Assembly: GCF_014280235.1 (NCBI RefSeq)
Contig: NZ_CP047940.1
Location: 186,001-250,000 of the forward strand
DNA: 64,000 nucleotides
DNA from: Cyanobium sp. NS01
GTDB lineage: Bacteria; Cyanobacteriota; Cyanobacteriia; PCC-6307; Cyanobiaceae
Direction of reading: 5' to 3'
Shown: positions 53,800 to 59,931 of the stretch, piece by piece
How the letters are laid out: each line of letters begins with the position of its first letter
Position numbering within the stretch: the first letter of the stretch is position 1
Notes under the pieces: model-generated
What the model saw: only the letters and a program-made list of their open reading frames with translations
Databases searched by the model: none
Told to the model about the DNA's origin: nothing
Position numbers and translations under genes: made by a program

Positions 53800-54933
53800 G
53801 TGCTGCTGACCATCGCCACAGCGATTGCCCTCAAGCTGCTCAGCCTTGGGGCCCCGCTGCTGGGCGCCCAGACGTCGGCGCTGCCCCTGCCCTGCCCCAG
53901 CGACGCCGGCTGGGAGCTGGTGCGGGAGCTGGAGTTGCCCCGCCGCGGCAGGGCCTCAGAGCCGATCGGCGGTTTCTCCGCCCTGCTGCTGGATGGGCCG
54001 GCGGACCGACTCTGGCTGCTCAGCGATCTGCCCCAGGGCTCAATCGCCATCTGGAGCGGGCTGGAGGCAGCCCTGGCCGGCGCTGCCCCGCTGCGGCTGG
54101 AGCGCACCGTGCCGCTGCGCAGCGGCCTCGGCCAGACGCTGCCGCCGAAGATCGATGCTGAGGGGATGGTGCGGCTGGGTGGGCAGCTGTGGGTGGCCAG
54201 CGAGGGCCGCCGCGACGGCCCATTGCCGGCCCAGCTGCTGCGTTTCGAGGCCAGCAGCGGACTGCTGCTGCAGGCGCTGGAGCTGCCCTCCGCCTGGCAA
54301 CCGGGCCAGGGACGCGGACTGGGCAGCAACGCCGGGCCGGAGTCGCTGGCCCTGCTCGACGGCGGGGACGGCAAGCGGGCACTGCTGATGGCCGCCGAGC
54401 AGCCCCTGCTGCAGGATCCCCCCCGCCAGGTGCGGCTGCTGCGCTGGGGCTGGCGCGCTGATCAGGATCCCCGGCTCGACGCGCCCGAGGCCCGGGAGCA
54501 GGGGTCCCTGCTGCTGCCGTCCGGCGACGGCTGGGGGCTCACCGAGCTGCTGGTGCTTGATTCGGGCCAACTGCTGGCGCTGCTGCGGCGCTTCGAGCCG
54601 CCCTTCAGCTGGCAGATTCAGCTGGCGCTTTATCCCCTGCCGGCAGCCACCGATGAAGCCGCGGCGCCGCCGCTGGCGCAATGGGATCTGCTCGCCGCCG
54701 GCCTCAGTCCCGACAACTGGGAGGGCCTCATTCCCGGCCCGCCGCTCGCCGACGGCCGGCCGACGCTGCTGCTGCTGAGCGACGACAACCTCAATCCCCT
54801 GCAGGCCAACCGCCTGGCCCAACTGGCACCGCTGCACCCGCAGCCCCCTGCCGCCCAGGAGTGGCAGACCGATCCGCATGGTGCTGACTGTGCCTCCAAC
54901 GCAGGCGCAGGGTCGAGAACCCTGGCGGGCTGA
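53800..54933 (+). CDS. Exported esterase-like protein of the phytase-like family (PF13449 type)
   Basis: 377 residues with a hydrophobic N-terminus ('AIALKLLSLGAPLLGAQTS') consistent with export. 'GFSALLLDGPADRLWLLSDL' and 'DAEGMVRLGGQLWVASEGRR' are the SDxG/DxEGh-type motifs, and 'NAGPESLALL' and 'DNWEGLIPGPPLADGRPTLL' the later ones, of the esterase-like-activity-of-phytase family, a six-bladed propeller. Members are thought to act on phosphoesters in the periplasm. The start used is GTG 53800. Confidence 0.78.
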   Translation: MLLTIATAIALKLLSLGAPLLGAQTSALPLPCPSDAGWELVRELELPRRGRASEPIGGFSALLLDGPADRLWLLSDLPQGSIAIWSGLEAALAGAAPLRLERTVPLRSGLGQTLPPKIDAEGMVRLGGQLWVASEGRRDGPLPAQLLRFEASSGLLLQALELPSAWQPGQGRGLGSNAGPESLALLDGGDGKRALLMAAEQPLLQDPPRQVRLLRWGWRADQDPRLDAPEAREQGSLLLPSGDGWGLTELLVLDSGQLLALLRRFEPPFSWQIQLALYPLPAATDEAAAPPLAQWDLLAAGLSPDNWEGLIPGPPLADGRPTLLLLSDDNLNPLQANRLAQLAPLHPQPPAAQEWQTDPHGADCASNAGAGSRTLAG

Positions 54934-55006
54934 GAACACAACGTCTTGAGCGCCCCACAGAGCCAGGCGCATCACATTTAACCTGGCCTTAACCGGGCAA
55001 GGTCCA

Positions 55007-55432
55007 TTGGTTGAACTCCTGATTGCCGCTGCCGCCAGTGTTGGGGTTGCCGTGTCCATGGGAGATGGACACTGCGATCTGCAACCCAGGCTGTTGGGGG
55101 GCTGGGAAGCGGCTGCGGCGAATGTGTTCCTCTGCCCGGACGCCATTGAGCGCGAGGGCGCTGATCCGGAGGTGGTGCTCAGGCACGAACTGATCCATGT
55201 GATTCAGGACCGGGTGCCCGGCCCGCTGATTCCCGAACCACTGCTCACCGTGCTGACCCGTGATCGGGTGCCCTCCGGGGAAGCGCTGCTGGTGCTGGTG
55301 GGGGAAGAGGACAGCCAGCGCGAGTTCGAATGCCGAGTACTCACCGAACTGCTCTCATCCGAAGCGGTGGCGGACTGGTTGGAGCGCACCGCAGAACCCC
55401 AGCTGAATGAGGTGGGGCTGCAACAGCTCTAG
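55007..55432 (+). CDS. Small HExxH putative metalloprotein
   Basis: 141 residues from a TTG start; an internal start is possible. 'VVLRHELIHVIQDRVPGPLI' contains His60-Glu61-x-x-His64, the zinc-binding motif of gluzincin-type peptidases. A Glu-rich helix follows ('GEEDSQREFECRVLTELLSS') that could give the third ligand. Too small for a classical peptidase with substrate domain. Proteins like this are conserved hypothetical in cyanobacteria as far as I recall. No signal peptide beyond a weak hydrophobic start. Confidence 0.65.
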   Translation: MVELLIAAAASVGVAVSMGDGHCDLQPRLLGGWEAAAANVFLCPDAIEREGADPEVVLRHELIHVIQDRVPGPLIPEPLLTVLTRDRVPSGEALLVLVGEEDSQREFECRVLTELLSSEAVADWLERTAEPQLNEVGLQQL

Positions 55433-55797
55433 CCATGGGTGACCTGCGCTGCTCAGCTGGAGGCTTGTCCAAGCCAGCAGGCTGAAGCTGCAGTCCAGGG
55501 CACGACTGGATCCACTGGTCCAGATCCGCGGAAGCGGAATCTTCCGGGAACTCGGGGAGGGGCTAGGTGGCTGACAGCTTCGTATCCAGCCAGAGACTGC
55601 TCTTTCCGCATCGCCGCGCCCCACACCGAGGGCCAAGACCACTTGAACCCGGTCAATCCCAAAGCCAGAGTGCGACACCTCCTAGAGCCAAGGAGCCGCT
55701 GGTTACCGGGTCCGCATAAACTTCCTTGCCTTGCGAGCTTCGACCCCAAAGGCCTCTCAGGGCAAAGGTTTCAAGCGATTGCCGGCCAATGGAGGGG
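55433..55797. other. Non-coding stretch upstream of the cassette array
   Basis: About 365 bp with short, unconvincing frames on both strands. No integrase gene, attI-like promoter, tRNA or recognisable ncRNA was found. It separates the core gene at 55007-55432 from the first attC-like site. Confidence 0.4.
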
Positions 55798-55861
55798 CGC
55801 TTAGGCTGGCAAGAGCGCGACATAGACCGGTGTTATCGGACCCAGCTAATCAGCGTTATGC
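55798..55861 (+). other. attC-like recombination site 1 (weak left half)
   Basis: Right half is clear: R' box GTTATGC at 55855-55861 preceded by CCAGCTAATCAGCG (55842-55855). The left partner CGCTTAGGCTGG (55798-55809) pairs as CGCT/AGCG and TAG-CTGG/CCAGCTA with unpaired bases on both arms. A consensus R'' box (RYYYAAC) is not visible upstream, so the site may be degenerate or hybrid. Confidence 0.5.
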
Positions 55862-55974
55862 CGCTGGTTGATCGGTGGAGGCATAGCCGAAAACTTACCC
55901 GTTGGGATTCAGAGTCAGAATGTAATACTATCAACCGGGCTGTGTGTTGATGGTGATGGTGAGGCGATCTGAGT

Positions 55975-56487
55975 ATGATGCTGGAAACCAAACGGTTAAT
56001 TTTGAGAGAGATGACTCTTGATGACATAGACGATTTACTTGAAGTCCTATCCGATCCTAAAGCGATGCAGTTCTACCCAAAACCATTCGATCGCCAAATG
56101 ACTCAAATGTGGATTGAGCGGAATATGCAGAGATATGCTCAACATGGTTTTGGGCTATGGGCACTGATTCTTAAAGAGAGGGGCAAGCTGATTGGCGATT
56201 GTGGCTTGGTTCTTCAAGAAGTTGATGGTGTTGAAGAAGTGGAAGTTGGCTACCATATTCGTCGTGATTTATGGGGGCAAGGGTTAGCAAAGGAATCCGC
56301 TCTAGTCTGTCGTGATTATGGGTTTAGTCACTTAGTTTGTAGCAGACTCATCTCGTTGATTCATCCTGCCAATGTTGCCTCGCGGCGGGTTGCCGAAAAG
56401 ATTGGAATGAGGCTGATAAGAGAGGTGGAGTGGCGAAATAAACCGACCTGTGTTTATGCAGTTGAACGCAGTAGTAGCGCAGCATAA
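55975..56487 (+). CDS. GNAT-family N-acetyltransferase (cassette gene)
   Basis: 170 residues, RimJ/RimL-type acetyltransferase. 'METKRLILREMTLDDIDDLL'-like opening ('LETKRLILREMTLDDIDDLL'), 'AMQFYPKPFDRQMTQMWIER', then motif A 'EVGYHIRRDLWGQGLAKESA' with the acetyl-CoA loop, and 'HPANVASRRVAEKIGMRLIR'. It would acetylate an N-terminal amine, a small molecule or an antibiotic; target unknown. Composition is much AT-richer than the core genes. Its stop codon TAA lies within the R'' box GCATAAC of the following attC, which is the classical layout of an integron cassette. Confidence 0.88.
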   Translation: MMLETKRLILREMTLDDIDDLLEVLSDPKAMQFYPKPFDRQMTQMWIERNMQRYAQHGFGLWALILKERGKLIGDCGLVLQEVDGVEEVEVGYHIRRDLWGQGLAKESALVCRDYGFSHLVCSRLISLIHPANVASRRVAEKIGMRLIREVEWRNKPTCVYAVERSSSAA

Positions 56488-56568
56488 CAACGCGGCTGGA
56501 GCGGACTGGCAAAGTCGGTCGATGTTGTCGTAGAGTTTATTGGCAGCCGCTCAGCCGGAACGTTATGC
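56482..56568 (+). other. attC recombination site 2
   Basis: R'' GCATAAC (56482-56488) and R' GTTATGC (56562-56568) are perfectly complementary. Inside them CGGCTGGAGCGG (56493-56504) pairs with CCGCTCAGCCG (56547-56557) as two blocks of six and five base pairs with one extrahelical G, the hallmark of folded attC sites. Total length is 87 bases with a variable central loop. This is the best-formed site in the array. Confidence 0.82.
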
Positions 56569-56695
56569 GGCTACGCAAGCTCCCAATCCCCTTGTCTGCC
56601 TGGAGAGCTGCTTGGGTCACTGTTAAATGAATTAAATCTAATCATAATAACTTGCTTTGGGAAAGCAAATCCAATAACAATCCCATGATTACGTG

Positions 56696-58027
56696 CTAGT
56701 GGATGAGACGTTCAGCGAGAATACCTGGCCGTATGCCTAGAAGTCTCTGATAAAGCATAAGGATCTGCGGCTCGTCCATAGAGCAGATAATGTCTGCGGC
56801 AAGCCGAGCTGCCAATAATCTCTCTCCCATCGCCTCTTGCGCTTCACGCTCAAATCGTCTTGGAACCATGCCATCACTGCCATGAGCCTCGATTGAATCC
56901 ATCAAAGCATGGAACACTTCATTGATTAATCGCTTGTGACCATGTTGCTGTGCAAGCAGACTGTTGTCTTGGTAGACATATCGCTGCATTAGCAGCTTTA
57001 GAATCATAATTTCGAAGTTAAGCCATTGAGGTCGTGCGATCTGGACATCCTCGGCTGGATCAATTTGAATGGGAGAGAGATCTTCGGCGCATCCCAAGAA
57101 TCGTGTTATGTGACTAGAAGTTAGGGTATGGAGATCTTGTAGCTGCTCGCGTGTATTTACGAATGGTGCTCTAAGCGAGCTTGCTGCCCTCAAGCTCTCA
57201 AAGTACTCATTCCCCTTCGTGTCTACTTCCGAAGGTGAAAAACCCAATGATCGAGCCTTTGGATGGCAGCATATCCAATCCAAAAAGCTAGTTCTTGCAT
57301 CAGTTCCACTGATCAATTGATCAAGAGGAATCATTCCGGCTCGATAGAAGTCGTCTACATCATGGACTGAGTAGGCGATGTCATCAGCCAAATCCATGGC
57401 TGCCGCTTCAAGAGTCTGAAGACCTGATCGTCCATTAGGGGCGTGGGTTCTAGCAAACTGAAATGCTTCAGTTTCTTCTGGATAGAATCCCCATTTTCTG
57501 GTTTCTTTGCCCTTCATATCCGCTTGCGCCCAAGGATACTTGAGAATTGCATTAAGCGTTGCCGAAGTTAGGTTTAGCCCATCGCTTCTGGTCCGCCGGA
57601 TAGCTCGTCTTACAACAACTCTGAACGACTGCGCATTTCCTTCAAAGCCTAGATTTGGATCAATGGCTCCCAGGCACTGGTTTAGCACTTCTTCTGCTGC
57701 GTGGCCGAATGGTGGATGGCCCAAGTCATGTGCCAAACATGCGCATTCGACTACATCAACATCCAGGCCACCACAACTGTCGACCTCGCCCGGAAAGCGC
57801 AACTTAAGGTATTGGGCTAATCTGCGACCAACTTGAGCTACCTTAAGGCTATGCGTCAAACGATTGTGCAGGTTTGGACCTTCGGAAGCGTTTGCAGCCT
57901 GTGTGACTCCCGCTAAACGCCTAAATTCATATGAGTAAAGTACTCTATCTCGATCAACCTCAAAAGGAGTCCGTTCGTAGGTAGGCTCCTCAATTTGCCG
58001 TTGCTCGCGAGATGGCGTCACTGACAA
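56696..58027 (-). CDS. dGTPase-family HD-domain triphosphohydrolase
   Basis: 443 residues from TTG 58027 (GTG 58021 equally possible). 'YSYEFRRLAGVTQAANASEG' and 'HNRLTHSLKVAQVGRRLAQY' give the R..L..x(T/V)QV and first His motifs of dGTPases, and 'CACLAHDLGHPPFGHAAEEV' the HD pair. 'LEAAAMDLADDIAYSVHDVD' holds the distal Asp. Known members hydrolyse dGTP or other dNTPs to the nucleoside plus triphosphate; related enzymes deplete dNTPs to restrict phage. It is the second gene after a small partner (3-bp gap) and is transcribed against the attC polarity of its cassette. A defence role is inference. Confidence 0.88.
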   Translation of the reverse strand: MSVTPSREQRQIEEPTYERTPFEVDRDRVLYSYEFRRLAGVTQAANASEGPNLHNRLTHSLKVAQVGRRLAQYLKLRFPGEVDSCGGLDVDVVECACLAHDLGHPPFGHAAEEVLNQCLGAIDPNLGFEGNAQSFRVVVRRAIRRTRSDGLNLTSATLNAILKYPWAQADMKGKETRKWGFYPEETEAFQFARTHAPNGRSGLQTLEAAAMDLADDIAYSVHDVDDFYRAGMIPLDQLISGTDARTSFLDWICCHPKARSLGFSPSEVDTKGNEYFESLRAASSLRAPFVNTREQLQDLHTLTSSHITRFLGCAEDLSPIQIDPAEDVQIARPQWLNFEIMILKLLMQRYVYQDNSLLAQQHGHKRLINEVFHALMDSIEAHGSDGMVPRRFEREAQEAMGERLLAARLAADIICSMDEPQILMLYQRLLGIRPGILAERLIH

Positions 58028-58030
58028 GAA

Positions 58031-58261
58031 TCAGGCAAAAGCCATTGGTCGGCTAGTCACTTTGATCTTTCTGTCGTCGGTAAGATACAGCTTTCTATCT
58101 GCAAGCAACTGCAGAATGACTCTACCCACTGCGATTGCGGGCCTATCTTGAGAAAAATGCTCTTCTATTTCGCTTAGCTGAACGGGCTTATGCTGCTCTT
58201 CGATGAAAGAGATCACACTACGGGCAATCCGATCGAACTCGGCTTCTTGAGCTGAATGCAT
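58031..58261 (-). CDS. Small winged-helix-like protein upstream of the dGTPase
   Basis: 76 residues from ATG 58261, preceded by AAGGAG with a 6-base spacer. The earlier in-frame TTG at 58318 is part of a TTGACA promoter box and is rejected as a start. The sequence 'FDRIARSVISFIEEQHKPVQ' followed by 'LSEIEEHFSQDRPAIAVGRV' and 'ILQLLADRKLYLTDDRKIKV' reads as three helices plus a two-stranded wing. It could be a regulator or cofactor of the dGTPase. No known family recognised. Confidence 0.72.
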   Translation of the reverse strand: MHSAQEAEFDRIARSVISFIEEQHKPVQLSEIEEHFSQDRPAIAVGRVILQLLADRKLYLTDDRKIKVTSRPMAFA

Positions 58262-58288
58262 GGCTGGCTCCTTGGGAATGATCAGTGA

Positions 58289-58318
58289 GTGTTCTCGCAT
58301 GCCTTGGCGAACTGTCAA
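58289..58318 (-). promoter_or_regulatory. Sigma70-type promoter for the dGTPase operon
   Basis: On the minus strand TTGACA (58313-58318) is a perfect -35 box. Seventeen bases downstream AGAACA is a weak -10. The transcript would start about 20 bases before the AAGGAG ribosome-binding site of the small upstream gene. An internal promoter is needed because these genes face away from the array's reading direction. Confidence 0.5.
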
Positions 58319-58428
58319 GGGTTGCGAGTGGCAGTTGGGTTGGCTTGAGAAGCGTGGCCTTTGTTACTGGGTTGAAGGAGGGGCAAAGTCGAGCTTACCT
58401 TCGTATCCTAATAGAAACGTGGCCAGCG

Positions 58429-58503
58429 CGCTTTACTTGTCGTAATGGTGTAGCCTTCCCTACAGGATGAGCAGATATTCGTTGACTAACAAAGCGGTTA
58501 TGC
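58429..58503 (+). other. attC-like recombination site 3
   Basis: R' GTTATGC at 58497-58503. CGCTTT (58429-58434) pairs with AAAGCG (58491-58496), with a looser continuation ACTTGTCG against CGTTGACTAAC. The apex TGTAG (58449-58453) pairs with CTACA (58460-58464). The R'' box upstream (GGCCAGC region) is degenerate. It ends the dGTPase cassette. Confidence 0.55.
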
Positions 58504-58621
58504 TCTGACATGTCATTTCTGTACAGCTTGACTTTCAGCATCTTCACTTCAAGAAGCAAGGGGCTGACCACCAAGACATCGGTTACAGATTTCTCAATTC
58601 TGAGCGAAGGCAAAAATCACC

Positions 58622-58706
58622 GCATAACATCCAGATTCAGAAGACGGGAGCTGAGGCTGGGTTCTGTGCTGAGATCCCTCCCCGCTTCTGATCTGGAACG
58701 CTAGCC
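58622..58706 (+). other. attC-like recombination site 4 (degenerate R')
   Basis: R'' GCATAAC (58622-58628) is exact. CCAGATTCAGAAG (58631-58643) pairs with CTTCTGATCTGG (58685-58696), twelve base pairs with one extrahelical T. The expected R' box is degraded to GCTAGCC (58700-58706), so this site may no longer recombine. It closes the array; the about 200-bp unit before it has no convincing gene. Confidence 0.65.
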
Positions 58707-58799
58707 AGAGCAGATGAAATTGACGACGCCCACTGACATGACTACGATCTAGCCACGCCTCTGTGAGCGATCGTCGTTAAGGCAATGCTGCTTTTTTAG

Positions 58800-58970
58800 G
58801 TTGCGTGGCTGGCGGACGAGGCTGAAATCGAGGCTGCACCGCGTCTGCTGACAATCAGGCCGTCCGTTCAGCCAAGGGCAGGCTGGGCAGAGGCGGCAGC
58901 CGCCTACGACGTGGGGGGTCTTCTGGATGAAACGACTGCCACCCGGTTTGATCACGAAGGGTGGGCATAG
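58800..58970 (+). pseudogene. MazE-like antitoxin remnant (C-terminal part)
   Basis: Frame open from 58800, just after an in-frame stop, to TAG at 58968. It reads 'AWLADEAEIEAAPRLLTIRP', then 'RAGWAEAAAAYDVGGLLDE' and 'TRFDHEGWA'. This is the end of a MazE/AbrB-type antitoxin: the beta-strand '(I/V)E...LxIRP', 'PRAGW(A/E)EA' and the acidic toxin-wrapping tail 'TxFDxxEW'. No start codon and no N-terminal DNA-binding swapped hairpin are present, so it is broken. It overlaps the MazF-like frame as TAGTG. Confidence 0.68.
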
Positions 58971-59131
58971 TGAGAGAGGGAACTGTCTCAAGAGGGAACA
59001 TCTTTCTCGTTGCCCTTAATCCCACGCGTGGTTCTGAGATCAGGAAGCCAAGGCCATGCGGTATTGTCGCCTCCGAAGAGTTGAATGCCCATCTCCGCAC
59101 ATTCATTGTTGCACCACTAGTTGCACCACTA
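58970..59131 (+). pseudogene. MazF/PemK-like toxin remnant (N-terminal half)
   Basis: GTG at 58970 opens 'VREGTVSRGNIFLVALNPTR', then 'GSEIRKPRPCGIVASEELNA' and 'HLRTFIVAPL', the N-terminal beta strands of MazF endoribonuclease, including the 'RG(D/N)I' and 'PTxGsEixKxRPc' motifs. The homology stops after 'FIVAPL', where a 12-base unit GTTGCACCACTA is repeated in tandem (59108-59131). The frame then runs into unrelated sequence. The toxin is therefore truncated and presumably inactive. Confidence 0.75.
59108..59131 (+). repeat. 12-bp tandem duplication in the mazF remnant
   Basis: GTTGCACCACTA occurs twice without a spacer. It keeps frame ('VAPL' repeated) and lies exactly where similarity to MazF ends. 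Confidence 0.8.
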
Positions 59132-59193
59132 ACTGTGGCGGTGTTGCTGTGCGGGGTGGTGTGCGGCGGGCAGAAGGCTCGAACCCATGACGC

Positions 59194-59931
59194 TCACCCA
59201 CCCCTCAGCCGCACCGACAGATGCATCTGCGGGCTGCCGGGACTGATCGGCACCTCCTTCACCGTGAGGTAAGGCTGGGCCTTCACCAGTTCGCTCAGTT
59301 TGCGGAAGCCGTAGCTGCGCGCGTCGAACGACGGATCGTTCTTCTGCAGCAGGCTGCCCACCATGCCCAGGGGGGCCCAGCCGTCGTCCTGGGTGACGGC
59401 CGCGATCGCCTCACTGAGGAAGGGCTTGAGCGGGGGGACGCCGTCGTGGTCATGGCCGGCGCCGCCGCCACCGGAGCTGGGCCGGCCGCTGCCGCGTTTG
59501 AGCAGGTCGATGTAGAGAAAGCGGTCGCAGGCGGCCACGAAGGCCTTCGGCGTCTTGCGCTCCCCGAAGCCGATCACCAGCAGCCCCTGTTCCCGGATCC
59601 TGGTGGCCAGGCGGGTGAAGTCGCTGTCGGACGACACCAGACAGAAGCCCTCCACCCGGCCGCCGTGCAGCAGATCCATCGCATCGATGATCAGGGCCGA
59701 ATCGGTGGCGTTCTTGCCGGTGGTGTAGCTGAACTGCTGCACCGGCACGATCGCGTGCACATTCAGCACCTCCTTCCAGCTGCCCAGCTGCGGTGTGGTC
59801 CAGTCGCCGTAGGCGCGCTTCACGGTGGCGGTTCCCACCTGGGCGATCTCCGCCAGCAGGTCGCTGATCACGGCGGCCTGGGCGTTGTCGGAATCGATCA
59901 GCACCGCCAGATTCGGCGCCTCACGGGTCAT
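59194..59931 (-). CDS. NYN-domain (DUF88/LabA-like) protein with C-terminal OST-HTH/LOTUS-like domain
   Basis: 245 residues. Residues 1-150 are an NYN/PIN-fold nuclease domain: 'NLAVLIDSDNAQAAVISDLL' and 'GKNATDSALIIDAMDLLHGG' with 'FCLVSSDSDFTRLATRIREQ' supply the conserved Asp residues that bind metal. Residues about 170-245 ('FLSEAIAAVTQDDGWAPLGM', 'YGFRKLSELVKAQPYLTV') are an OST-HTH/LOTUS RNA-binding winged helix. An RNA-processing or decay role is likely from family knowledge. The stop-to-start side overlaps: its ATG region shares 4 bp with the glcF stop, so it is translated after glcF. Confidence 0.88.
   Translation of the reverse strand: MTREAPNLAVLIDSDNAQAAVISDLLAEIAQVGTATVKRAYGDWTTPQLGSWKEVLNVHAIVPVQQFSYTTGKNATDSALIIDAMDLLHGGRVEGFCLVSSDSDFTRLATRIREQGLLVIGFGERKTPKAFVAACDRFLYIDLLKRGSGRPSSGGGGAGHDHDGVPPLKPFLSEAIAAVTQDDGWAPLGMVGSLLQKNDPSFDARSYGFRKLSELVKAQPYLTVKEVPISPGSPQMHLSVRLRGG

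Larger units (their letters stand above)
55798..58706 (+). mobile_element. Integron-type gene-cassette array without integrase (CALIN-like)
   Basis: Exact GTTATGC core boxes occur at 55855, 56562 and 58497 in one orientation. Each is preceded by an imperfect hairpin of attC type, and a fourth, weaker site ends at 58706. Units between the recombination points are about 707 bp (GNAT gene), 1935 bp (dGTPase operon) and 200 bp (no clear gene). Gene composition is AT-richer than the flanking core. No IntI gene lies in the window, so this would be a cluster of attC sites lacking an integrase, or the tail of a longer array. This is a pattern-based call; covariance-model scoring of the sites would settle it. 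Confidence 0.72.

Noticed and set aside
58510-58704. 64-codon plus frame in the short cassette
   Set aside because: It runs through the attC arms and has no ribosome-binding site or family similarity.
59160-59200. tRNA T-arm-like GGGTTCGAGCC on the minus strand
   Set aside because: The stem beyond the loop does not pair and no acceptor, D or anticodon arm is present; not called a tRNA or attachment site.
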